Below, piece after piece: positions 27,480 through 37,847 of a stretch of DNA of 53,193 nt. Below the pieces are notes generated by a model, which was not told the origin of the DNA, made no database searches, and saw only the letters and a list, made by a program, of their open reading frames with translations. Within the stretch, counting starts at the first letter, position 1. The number at the start of each line of letters is the position of its first letter. Source of the DNA: Symbiodinium natans (taxonomy: Eukaryota; Sar; Dinophyceae; Suessiales; Symbiodiniaceae); NCBI GenBank assembly GCA_905221605.1, contig CAJNDS010000901.1, positions 1 to 53,193 of the forward strand, written 5' to 3'. Position numbers and translations under genes: made by a program.

Positions 27480-28620
27480 GAGCAATGGTTGGCAATGCAG
27501 CGCTCGTGGCGGTACCTTGAGACTGCCACTCAGCAGTTCATGACAAAGTCGTGCATTGGTTGAGATGCTGTCCGCGGCATGGACAAACAGAAGGCCGGTT
27601 TTCAGCTCAGATGACATCCAGAAGCAGCTTCCTAATGAAGCCAAATGCTTCCAGCAGGCTTCGGGAATACCTCTGCCTTGTGGGTGTGGTTCACAAGTTC
27701 ATCGTGTTTAGGTCAACATACTGTGGCGAACCACGATGAAGTCTTTTGCTGAAAATGCCAACATCCTGGATGCTCGGCCCTTGCTGCCAGGACATGATCA
27801 AGTGATTCAGGTTGCTGGAAATCGCAGCTCCTGCTTTTCTGGCGTACTAGTGTAAGGTCTCATAGATTGAGAGCCTCCTTGCAAGCTTCACTGACACCAA
27901 CAAAAGCTGGAATCTCTTGCAAGGATTGAACGACTGCTGGATACAAAGCACTTCGTGTTTCCCCGACCCCCGGGGCTGTGCCAGCTGAGGGCCAGCGGCC
28001 AGCTGATCCCTAAAGCACTAAGCCACTAAGCCCTTAAAACAACGTACGCCCTGTAGTGATACGAGTCCGCTACTGCGTGTGGGTCCGCTTCAGCTGCCCG
28101 CAGGACGAGCTGATGATCCTTTCCCAGACCAAAGGTCCTACTGCTGCGCAGCACCCAGACTTGGGGACCTGTCAATTGACCTGTTACCAGTCACTTTGAG
28201 AGTGCAGAGTGTTCACTTTTCTTTTCTTTTGCAAGCTATTTACAGGATTGGATCGCTATTGCCCAGATGTGCCGAGACATCAGCGCGTCAACATCGCAAA
28301 TGAGATCACCGAAGCCATGTCCCAGGACAGCTGCAGTGATTGTTGTTGACTTTTGCTTGTCCATGGTTTGGGGACTCCATTTCTTCCATCCTTCTTGGGC
28401 TGCTTGGCGTTTTGGGGCGAGAGCCATAGTTCTGTGGAAGGCGAGGTTGTTGAGCACAGCCTGTGAATGTTGTCGAAGGCAAGAAGTCGGAAGCTCAGTT
28501 GCCACTGCACGTCTCTACCAGGACAATTGATGACAAATGGTGACGATGCACCGAGGAAAGGCAGCGTCGTGGAGAAGTGGCTGATGGAGGTGCAAGGTGG
28601 CACCGGCACGCTTGAGAACC
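27480..28620 (+). pseudogene. Axonemal dynein heavy chain, linker region, decayed
   Basis: Six pieces of dynein linker sequence lie in the right order on the plus strand: EQWLAMQRSWRYLE (27,480-27,521), VFSSDDIQKQLPNEAKCFQQ (27,598-27,657), MKSFAENANIL (27,735), LLQGLND then LLDTKHFVFPR in the next frame (27,916-27,970), DELMILSQTKGPTA (28,103-28,144), and SVEGEVV (28,427) followed by VVEKWLMEV (28,567). The family consensus in this stretch is IFSSEDI..QLP, GLNDYLE.KR..FPRF, NDELLEILSQTK and VEKWL. A frameshift inside the GLND/LDTK block and stops between pieces show it is not translatable as is. AG before DELM suggests that introns were kept, so it is an unprocessed copy and not a retrocopy. 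Confidence 0.7.
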
Positions 28621-28679
28621 TCGGACACTTGTACTCGCTACTACTCTGTCATGCAACTGATCTTGCTGAGGCTCCATGA

Positions 28680-29550
28680 TCGACGGCCTCACGAACGTGA
28701 CGGGTGCCTCTTTGTTGCCCTACGCAAAGACAGAGCGTGGGGGCCTCTTCAGGCATGCTCGCAGTGATGCTTGCAGTTTACCGTACGGAAGTTTCAAAGC
28801 CGGTATTTAATAATGCTAGGGCTTATCAACTTTCTTCCTCTTGCGCTGAATCTTGTCGTAGCTGAATACTGGTCCGAGGAACTCGATGGGTGCTTGAATG
28901 GCCTGGCCAGGCTGGACTCTGTCACATGACTTCATCACGTGGAAGTGCGTCGCGCCCGGCACAGTAGTTTCCATCCTTACTCTTTCCAACCGGAAAGCAC
29001 GAGAGCTTTGTTGCAGATGTTGTCCTGTGGTTCCATTGAGCATAACATCAAAGCCTTCTGCGGCGCACTCAAGGGAATGGTGGCAAGGCTCCGGACCTGG
29101 ACCTTAGTATCCTAGAAAGCATGCCGTTGAGGCAGCTGCGGCACCACACATTTTCATGCCGAAGGCATGTCTTGAGCTTGTAGCATCGGCACCGACACCG
29201 TTAGAAATGAGCAAATCGCCATCCCAAATAATTTCAATGCGAAGGTGTTCTGCGAGTTCTGCGACAAAGCATCGGATCCTCAGTGGATGTTGCGTGGTCG
29301 CAGTCTGGGCTCGCGCTGCTAGAGAAGAGCACCGCCCCCAAAATCAAAAGGCCCGCCCGACATGAACATTCAGGGCAATCTGGTCTAGACAAGAAGTTCT
29401 TAGATCGTTTTCAGCACCAAGACTAATTCAGGATGGCCTCTGAGCATTGACAATTCTCCTGGTTTCACCGCTTCATGGAATCACATATTCTTGTGCAAGC
29501 CGATCCTTCACAGTCAACCAAGCCGTGACTGTGCAGCTTGCGCTGGGAAG
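28680..29550. other. Region without identified gene
   Basis: GC-rich unique sequence upstream of the RCC1/GPS gene. A 75-codon minus-strand frame (28,816-29,043; ends IQRKRKKVDKP) is open but matches nothing I recognise. No TTTAGGG and no repeats from the flanking arrays. Confidence 0.3.
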
Positions 29551-32500
29551 ATGGCTCGGGTCATCTTGAGACTCCTATGCAGCTGGCTGCCTGCCGTGCT
29601 GTTGATTCGGGTTGGCGCCCAGCAGTATACAGCATTGGACATTGCAACAGGGCAACATGTTTGCGTAATCCTGTCCGACGGCATGCTCAAATGCTGGGGT
29701 CCTAACAGCGAGTATCAGTTGGGTTACGGTGACCAAACGGTGCGTTCTGTGATGGGCGATGCTTTGCCAACGGTTGACCTTGGAACTGGCCGCAGTGCCC
29801 AGCGACTGCCGGACTCGATGTACCAGACGACCTTTGTGATTCTGGATGATGGATCCCTCATAGGCTTTGGCCAAAACTCGAATCTTTCTTCGCCTTTAGT
29901 TAAACTTTAAACTTTTTGGGTTTCCTGATTTAGTAGGAATATTAAAGTTTAACCTGTTTTCCCCTTGGTTATTGGAGAAGTAAGGAATGGGATCGCTGGC
30001 GCCGGCGTCAGCACCACGCGAGTGGGCAGCGCCGGAGCGGGGGCCCTTCCGGCGATCAACTTGGGCACTGGCCGAACTGCAAAACGGGTTGCGAGCATCG
30101 ATTCGCACACATGTGTGATTTTGGACGACGACACCTTGAAATGCTGGGGAGGCACGAATTTTGGAAACCCCACTGGGTCTGGTGATACAACTAACCGAGG
30201 TCACACTGCTGCAAGCATGGGTGACAACTTGCCAGTCGTGGATCTAGGAACTGGTCATGTGCCGGCGGAAGTGGTTTGCTCCCGCTATTTCACATGCGTA
30301 CTTCTCACAAGCGGCAACGTGAAGTGCTTCGGGTTCGGTTCGAATGGAGGATTGGGCCAGGGAGACCTCCTTGACCGAGGAACCTCACCCAGCCACATGG
30401 GGGACAACCTGCCTCTAGTGGATTTGGGCACTGGGAGGACCGCACTGCAAATCGGGGGGGGTGAACAAGCCGTGTGTGCTAGGTTGGACGATTCTTCGGT
30501 GAAGTGCTGGGGGTGGCAGGTCCATGGCATGCTCGGCTCAGAATCAACGAGCGACTTTGGAGATGCACCTGGCAGTATTGGAGACCACCTGCCAACCGTG
30601 AATCTCGGAACGGGTCGCACTGCGAAAGACCTCGCCGTCGGAGAGAAGCACGTTTGCGCCGTCTTAGACGATGATAGCATCAAATGTTGGGGACAAGGTA
30701 CTGGTGGCGGGTTGGGACAGGGAGATACCGTGCAACGCGGGAAAGCAGCGGGGACGATGGGGGACGACCTGCCTGCTTTCAGCTTGGGCACAGGCCGTAC
30801 AGTGAAGAAGATGCGACTTGGCTACGAGCTTTTTGGTTGTGCAATCCTTGACGATGACAGTGTGAAGTGCTGGGGGCAAGCCACCAGCAACGCCAGATTG
30901 GGGTATGGAGACACGGAAAATCGTGGAGACGCAGCTGGCGAGATGGGCGATAACTTGCCGGTGATCGACCTGGGCATCGCTCCTACCACCACGACGGTCG
31001 TGACGACTACCACAACAAGCTCTAGATCAGAGACCGTGACAAGTACATCAACGATGTCGAGCAGTACCACAAGCAGCAGTAGCACAACTAGCGCCACTAG
31101 CACAAGTTCCACAACGTCCTCAACGACTGCAACTCGCACCACGGCTACAAGCACCAGCAGCAGCACAAGAACAAGCACAAGCACGACTAGCAGCACAAGC
31201 ACAAGCACAGGCACAACAAGCAGCACAAGTAGAAGCACAACGTCCTCGACGACTACAACTCGCACCACAACTACAAGCACCAGCAGTAGCACAAGCACAA
31301 TCACGAGCTCAAGCACGACAAGGAGCACAAGCACAAGCACAGGCACAACAAGCAGCACAAGCACAAGCACAGGCACAACAAGCAGCACAAGCACAAGCAC
31401 AACGCCCTCGACGACTGCAACTCGCACCACAACTACAAGCACCAGCAGTAGCACAAGCACAATCACGAGCTCAAGCACGACAACGAGCTCAAGCACAAGC
31501 ACAGGCACAACAAGCAGCACAATCACCAGCGCAACGTCCTCAACGACTGCAACCCACACCACAAGTACAAGCACCAGCAGCAGCACAAGCACAAGCACAA
31601 GCACGGCGACCATGAGCAGCACAACTGAGAGCAGTACAACATCCAGCAGTGACGCTAGTACTTCAAGCAGCTCACAGAGCAGCACAAGCACCAGCACTCT
31701 TAGCGCTACAAGCTCCACCAGCACTGTTAGCGCTACAAGCTCCACCAAGAGCACAACGAGTCACACATCGGCAACAAGCTCCGCTACCAGCAGCACAGGA
31801 ACAATTCCAGTCTTGAACGAGCAAGAGTTCGCACAGCTCGAGGAACTCCGCGAACAGCAGGCCACCGAGGCAGTGGAAACCCTTGATGCTGTGGAGGAGG
31901 CAGCCGTGAGCCAGACGCTTCAAGTGCTCTCCTCGCAGATTGCAAGTAGCAACTCCACGAATGGTGTTTTGGCGGAAGCATCTGTTGAAACCGTAGCAGG
32001 TGTTCTGAAGGTGGTGGCTCTGTCTGCTGCATCCTTGCCAGAAGGCAGCAATGTCAGCATCCAGGGAGAAGAGGGTGCAAGCGTTTCCGTCCCTACAGCT
32101 GTTCTCGCCCAAGCTGCTGATGCTGCTGGTTCGGAGGTGGTGTTGCTGAGCTTCACCACACTTTCAGCGAACGTCTCTGACAAGATCAGGAGCGATGACT
32201 CCAGGTTAGCCCGACGGCTGGCTGCTGATGCTGCTGGCACGGATACCGGCTCAACGCTGGTTGGTCAGTCCATCAGCATCGAGTTCCGTACGTCAGGTGG
32301 ATCCAAGCTTGAGATCAAGAACCTCGCTGAGCCCATGGAGTTTCTACTACCAGTGTCTGCAGAGAACGCCACGTGCGCATATTTTGACGAGGAGGCCCTG
32401 CGCTGGTCGACTGAAGGTGTAGAGACCATTGCTACGTCCTCTGGCCAAGTCATCTGCCGCACCTCTCACCTGTCGATCTTCGGAGGAGTCCTGGGCTTCG

Positions 32501-34182
32501 TTTTCGGGAACATTGTGAGCGTGTTGAAATGCAGCACAGCCTCGCAGATTTTCAGTGCTGAGGGTGTGGCCAAATTGGGTCAGCACCAGTGGCTCTCCCA
32601 CAGCGCATCCATGCTGGTGTTCGCCTGCTTTTTCCTTTTCGCGGCGGGGTTCTGCTTGGCAGTTCGCCTGGACACGAAAGTGAGCAATGCAATTCCCTGG
32701 GAGCACAAGGAGCCCCTGCTTCTGCGCACGAAGACCTCAGTCGCTCAAACGCTGGAGCCAGAAGATAACGAGGATGTGGCGGAGAACGCTGAGAATAAGT
32801 CTTGCTGCACCCGTATCTGGGAGTTTTTGGAAGCATCCGCGGAATGGCTTCTGTGGGGAATTGGGCTTTTCTTCGGATATGAAAACTTGTCAGAAGTCTT
32901 GAAAGAGTTCTTGCCGAACGCCCCAGAGTCCGTCGTAAATCGCTGCATTACCAGCATCCACGCCCACAAAACAGGCACCTCAAGAGACAGCATTGACGGT
33001 GTGAAGAAGATGGTCAAATCGATTTCCCGCACCAGGTCTTTTCTCACCGAGACGCCGGAGTCAGGGAACGAGCAAACTGTCTCGGAGAACCCAGAAACAG
33101 ATGAAGAGAGAAAGAAGCCTTTCTCGCGGATTTTGTCGCGCACTGCTTCTAACCTGAACACACCTGGCATGATGCGCAAGATGAAATCGTTTGATCCTTC
33201 TCACAGTGTCCATCTGCTTGAGTATGAGGAAATTCGAGCACGCGGGGAGAAAGCGGTGCAGAGCTTCATCTCGAGCACCATCATGAATCGAATTTTTCTC
33301 CTTTTCCCGTCTATCCACCCCTGGCTGGAGACTGCCCGCTTCAGCCTCTTTACCTCGCACGCCACGCGCGCGGCGCTGATCATCACGAAGCTGACGAGTG
33401 CAGCAGCCGCGGCGGCGCTTTTCTATTCCAGTAGTTCAGTTTCGCCAGATTCGGATCCAGACTGCCTTCCTCCAACCGATCTGCTGTCCAGTATGATCCA
33501 GGCCGCAACCGTGGGGCTCGTCACCGCCTTTGTTGGGGACACGGTCGTCTTCATCTTGTTCATGATACAGACACGGGAGGCCGTTGACAAGCACGAGTGG
33601 GATCCCTTGGCCAGGGAGAAGCAGCTGCGCCGGTGGAAGTGGAAGTCCATGGTGTTTTGGGTAATATGGACTTCGCATCTTTGCTTATGCATGTTCTACA
33701 CCCTCGCCTTCCTTGCAAATGTCAGTTCAGAGGATGCTGCAGCATGGCTCGAAGGCTGCGCCATCAGCCTCCTGCAGGACCTGGTGATTTTTCCCCTGAC
33801 TGTGGCACTCATCCTCGCCATCTTCGCAAGCCTTGCAATCTGTTGTAGCCAGAAGGTGAAGCAGCGCATTGACAACGACTGGTTTGGAGCGGAGGAGTCC
33901 GAAGAGGAGCAGGAGATGGAGGGTGAGAAAGATGGAGCAGAGCAGGAGAATCATAGTTGGCTTCAACCGGAAGACGTCGTGGAAGTCGTGACCCCAGAAG
34001 AAGATTTGGTGGTTGAGGTCTCTCTGGGCTTGCCGGGAGACTCGCATGTCACGACGTTCACAGACGCCGGCCTTCGGAAGATTGCTGGGGAAGCCTCACC
34101 GGGGGTGTCTAGCACCCCTAGACCGGCTCTGCACGTGGATGAGGGTGATAGTTGCAACTCGATTAGCATTGCGAGGGTGTAG
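29551..34182 (+). CDS. RCC1-repeat, Ser/Thr-rich, GPS, polycystin-1-like membrane protein
   Basis: Two exons, about 29,551-29,891 and 29,985-34,182, join in phase; the product is about 1,510 residues. It starts with a signal peptide ([19 protein letters not shown]). About seven RCC1-type repeats follow, with the recurring LGTGRTAK...[14 protein letters not shown]. A Ser/Thr/Ala mucin-like stalk is coded at 30,985-31,800. Next comes a GAIN-like region ending in a GPS motif ([15 protein letters not shown] ... [10 protein letters not shown], near 32,374-32,483). One membrane helix follows (near 32,608), then a cytoplasmic part, then about four helices (33,370-33,845) and an acidic tail. GPS, one helix, a cytosolic domain and then more helices is the polycystin-1 plan; I see no PLAT domain. 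It is likely a cell-surface receptor that self-cleaves at the GPS. Confidence 0.75.
29892..29984 (+). other. GC-AG intron with 12-bp inverted repeat
   Basis: Exon 1 runs into a stop at 29,910 and the RCC1 repeat resumes at 29,985. Taking donor TTC|GCCTTT and acceptor TAAG|G gives a 93-nt intron with phase 2 on both sides, and it restores a repeat of normal length. Inside, GTTAAACTTTAA (29,899-29,910) and TTAAAGTTTAAC (29,942-29,953) are perfect inverted repeats around a 31-nt loop. GC donors and AG|G acceptors are known in dinoflagellates. The inverted repeat makes an introner-type origin possible. Confidence 0.6.
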
Positions 34183-34862
34183 AACAGTGGACGAAGCTTA
34201 CTTCGGCCTCTGTTGCGCCTACATGGCCCAAGTGTACATGTGCATAAAATCGCACCTCTAAGGGGGCGTGCTTTTCCCCGTTTTCGCGCCCTCCCGAAGG
34301 GAAGGAGGCCGCCGCTTTTTGCTCCTTGAGCTTCCTGCCTATCCTGCAAATGGTTTTGCTTCGAAAGTCGAAGCACAGAGCACGCACCTCAGAATCCTTT
34401 TTTCTGGTTTCCATCATTTACACATGTTTCCATATGTGCTGGATGGATTCTGTGGCAAACGTCCGTTCTCACGCGAGCGACGGCCCCCAGTTTGTACCAC
34501 CGAAAGAGGAAATCGAGCAAAACCAGGTGGTCCCTTCCAAACAGCCAGATCAGCCTTTGTGGGACCTGGAGTGTTTTTGGGTCGTGGCCCTTGTGTCGCC
34601 GGCTTCAGCTCTGCCATGTCTGCTTTGGCAGCAGACCTCACCAAACGGGTGCGCACTTCGAGGCTCGCTTGGGGAAATGGGGGCCTGAGCGCGGGAAGGC
34701 TTTCAAAAGAACTGAAGGCTGCGTGTGCACGAGTAGCGCTTGTTCCGCGTATTCATAGGCTGATTGAGTTTTTGTGAGCTGCTGTGAGCCCCGCAGGCAG
34801 GCATGGAGCGTCCAGGGGAGCCACGGGGCCTCCCTTCGACGAGGCGAAGGCGAGCTCATCGG
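34183..34862. other. 3' flank of the RCC1/GPS gene
   Basis: No gene I can support, although several GC-rich frames are open on both strands. It ends where the first TTTAGGG tract begins. Confidence 0.35.
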
Positions 34863-34906
34863 TTTAGGGTTTAGGGTTTAGGGTTTAGGGTTTAGGGTTT
34901 AGGGTT
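34863..34906 (+). repeat. Interstitial telomere-type repeat, about six TTTAGGG
   Basis: Uninterrupted (TTTAGGG)n of the plant/dinoflagellate telomere type. Short reverse copies (CCCTAAA) follow at 35,025-35,041. Confidence 0.9.
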
Positions 34907-34927
34907 CACATTGCTTTTCACGGGTAG

Positions 34928-35205
34928 TCCTGCGACGAGCTGATGAACAGGATCTTCCGCTCAGCCGCGACACGGGAACGCGTGCGTCACCCTCCATTCG
35001 GAAGCCCTCCTCATGTACAAGCTATAAACCCTAAACCCTAAAAGAGTCGCACCCCGAGCCAGGAATGCTGACCAGGGCCGGGCTCGGGCGTACAACTGCT
35101 TCGGCAATCCTGCTCGGCCTTGCCGCTTGGACTTCAAGTGCAGCGAGGGCTGGCCGCTCGCACTGGCCTTGTATGGCGTCCCCCATGTCAATGGCAATTC
35201 TGTGG
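34928..35205 (+). other. Two exon-like segments of uncertain membership
   Basis: 34,928-35,014 reads CDELMNRIFRSAATRERV and is followed by a GTACAAG donor. 35,063-35,205 reads ARAYNCFGNPARPCRLDF and is followed by a GTAAGA donor. Both lie between TTTAGGG/CCCTAAA tracts as the kinesin exons do. The first could be a helix after a kinesin P-loop, but the phases of these segments do not join, so I do not add them to the kinesin model. Confidence 0.25.
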
Positions 35206-35635
35206 GTAAGATGCCTTCGAGTCGCGTGCCTAACGTACTCCGGAAAACGAAGCAAATACCCGCCAGGGCTGTAAATTCTGGACCTTGTATGGGCCAACAC
35301 GACACCTCAGAAACCCGCAGGAAACCCGAAGGAGCGAAGTAACTGATTGGACTTGCAGAGCCAATCAGCTTTGTACCAGCCCTTTGCTTCCAACTCGCGC
35401 CTTTTGTCCCTCGAATCCGCCCGCCAGCCTAAGCAAAACCCCCTGGACGGTAAGAAAAGCGTTTGACACCAAGCCCCAAGCCCTAAAACCCCCCATCTCA
35501 TGCAGCCTCTTCCGCTCCTCCAGGGCAAGATCCTTGACCTCAGCGTGGGGTTTCGGCCTTAGGTCTTGGGCGGGGCAGTCAGGGAGGATTGACAAAAGAG
35601 GTAAGGGGACGCTTAGTTGCTTATGATGTCAGCTC

Positions 35636-35790
35636 GGTCCCCAAAAGCAGGATGCTGGTTGAACACGCTCGGTCCCCAAAACTTGGGTGCTATTTGAGTA
35701 CTCGCGGTCCCCAGAAAGCAGGATGCTAGTTGAACACGCTCGGTCCCCAAGACTTGGCTGCTGCTTGAGTACGCTCAAATAGCTCGGGCC
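35636..35790 (+). repeat. GGTCCCCAAAA / TTGAGTACGCTC short-period repeat, block 1
   Basis: About four alternating sub-units: GGTCCCCAAAAGCAGGATGC-TAGTTGAACACGCTC and GGTCCCCAAAACTTGGGTGC-TATTTGAGTACGCTC, period near 36-40 bp. Confidence 0.75.
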
Positions 35791-36062
35791 AGCGACCAAA
35801 ATGCTCGCGCCTGGGGGGTTAGCACGTTCTAGAACCTTTTCGCAGAGCAAGCAGAGTTGGGCAAACGGGCGCGGACCTGCGCAGAAAGACACAAGCGCCG
35901 ACCATGGAAAACATCGAGAAAGCTTGCGCGGATTGGTTTCCGGGCATTTAGGAAACAAAAAAGGTTTACAAAGACGCAAAAACCGTCGTGCCTCGGAGCC
36001 TCGCGCCATTGTATGGGGGAGAGGGGCGAAGACTGGCGCGTACTGTTTGGTCATCGGGGCGC

Positions 36063-36480
36063 AGATGGGGTGCTAGTTGCTGACGATGAAACCCAAACCT
36101 GTGCTGGTAACGTAGTCGTGGCTCCATACGGGTTGTGAATATGGTGAATATACCCTGCGACCAGTAAAATGCGTTCCCTGAAAGAGGTGGTTTAAGTACA
36201 TTGAGATGTTTATCCTTGCGCTGGTAATGTAACCCTGACTCCATAAGGGTTGTAAAAATGCCCCTGGGACCAGCCCTGAAAACTTGTGTTTTAGCATGTT
36301 AAAACACCATGGATGTTTCCCCTGCGACCAAATAGCTTGCACCATGGCGTGAGCTATTTGGTCATCAGGGCGCAGATGGGTGCTAGTTGCTTTCGACGTC
36401 ACCCTACGAGCGCAAAGGGAGGGGACGTGCGAAAAAAACTTCTAGGGCCCTCATCAAACCCTACGAGCACAAAGAAAGAC
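36063..36480. repeat. Degenerate duplicated segments
   Basis: GGGCGCAGATGGGGTGCTAGTTGC near 36,058 recurs near 36,369. Words such as GGTTTAAGTACATTGAGATG recur near 37,107. No coding sequence recognised. Confidence 0.4.
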
Positions 36481-36529
36481 ACATACGACAAACCACTAAG
36501 GGATATGTTTTTACTTCTGCAATGTTCTG

Positions 36530-36735
36530 AATCCCAAAGCTTGGGTGCTGTTTGAGTACGCTGGGCCCCCGAAACGCACGATGCTAGTTGAACACACTCG
36601 GTCCCCACAACCTGGGTGCTATTTGAGTACGCTCGGTCCCCAAAAAGCAGGATGCCAGTTGAACACGCTCGGTCCCCAAACTTGGGTGCTATTTGAGTAT
36701 TCTCGGTGCCCAAAAGCAGGATGCTAGTTGAACAG
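36530..36735 (+). repeat. GGTCCCCAAAA / TTGAGTACGCTC short-period repeat, block 2
   Basis: Same two sub-units as block 1, about six in all, 900 bp downstream. Confidence 0.75.
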
Positions 36736-36739
36736 GCTC

Positions 36740-37692
36740 AATCTTTTCGCACACACAAGGACCAACCAAGACACCTCTCTTCAAACCTCGCACGCTGGGC
36801 CCTTCAAGCATGTTATGGTTGCAGGAGTTTCAGGCCTAACTTCTAGGGGCCCTCACCTTGCGAGCACGAAGGGAGGGGACATGCGACAAACTTCTAGGGC
36901 CTTCACCAAACCCTAGCACGAAGGGAGCGGGACATCCGTCAAACCTTTAAGGGATATGTTTTTACTTCTACAGTGTTCTGAAAATGAAAACCTTAGAAAC
37001 AACATAGGATGCTTTTGCGCTTGTATAGAAATTTTCGCAGAGCAGGCAGGATTTCTACCCAATTTTTCTTGTTCTGCGAAAAAGTTTCACAGCCCCGACA
37101 ATAAGGTGGTTTAAGCATATAGAGATGTTTATCCCTTGTGTGACAGTGTTCTGCAAGTGCAATCGTTAGGAAAATGCGCTTGCACGCCCTATAGAGCCAC
37201 GATTGCGTTACCAGCACACCAGGGATAAACATCTCTGTTCACTCTTTTCAGGGGTTGTGAAACCTTTTCGCAAAGCAAGAAGAGTTGAGTAAAAAACCCG
37301 CCCTAGAAGTTTATCGCATGTCCCCTCCCGTCGTGCTCGTAGGGTGAGGGCCCTAGGGGTTATTTTTCCGCGGGCTTTTTTCGAACCGTTTAAAACTGCA
37401 GGCGGGCTACAGGGCCACGATTACGCTACAGCACAGGCTTTCGGGTGCCTAAACGCCTGTAAGTTTTTTTTTGCGCGTCGTTGTTCCACGCGTTTTCCCT
37501 TTCTGTACAAACTGTTTGGGGTCTTCGCCGGGATGGCAAAGCCACCCAAAGCCCTGAACATGAACGGTTAGCGCCTCAACCCCTAAGCCTTCACACCCCA
37601 AAGCCCTAAAGCCTTCTCACGTCGAAAGACCCTACCGCCATGGCACCCCAAAATCCCGAAAACACCCCAAAACCTTAAACCCTAAGCCCTCC

Positions 37693-37745
<53 letters not shown>

Positions 37746-37847
37746 ACCGTAACCCTAAACCCTAAATAAACCCCAAACCCTAAACCCTAAACCCTAAACT
37801 CTGAAACCCCCCTAAAAACAAGGGCCTTTAAAGGCCTCCGGCTGCAG
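36740..37847. other. Non-coding upstream of the kinesin exons
   Basis: No exon identified. The word CTTCTAGGGCCCTCA(CC) recurs (36,841, 36,890, and inverted near 37,300). CCCTAAACCC and CCCTCAACC tracts begin at about 37,670. Confidence 0.35.

Noticed and set aside
30822-31754. 310-codon minus-strand ORF rich in Leu and Val.
   Set aside because: It is the antisense of the Ser/Thr-rich stalk of the RCC1/GPS gene.
34798-34861. Possible degenerate kinesin P-loop exon (AWSVQGSHGASL).
   Set aside because: Resemblance is weak, the catalytic Lys is absent and the phase does not join to the next exon-like segment.
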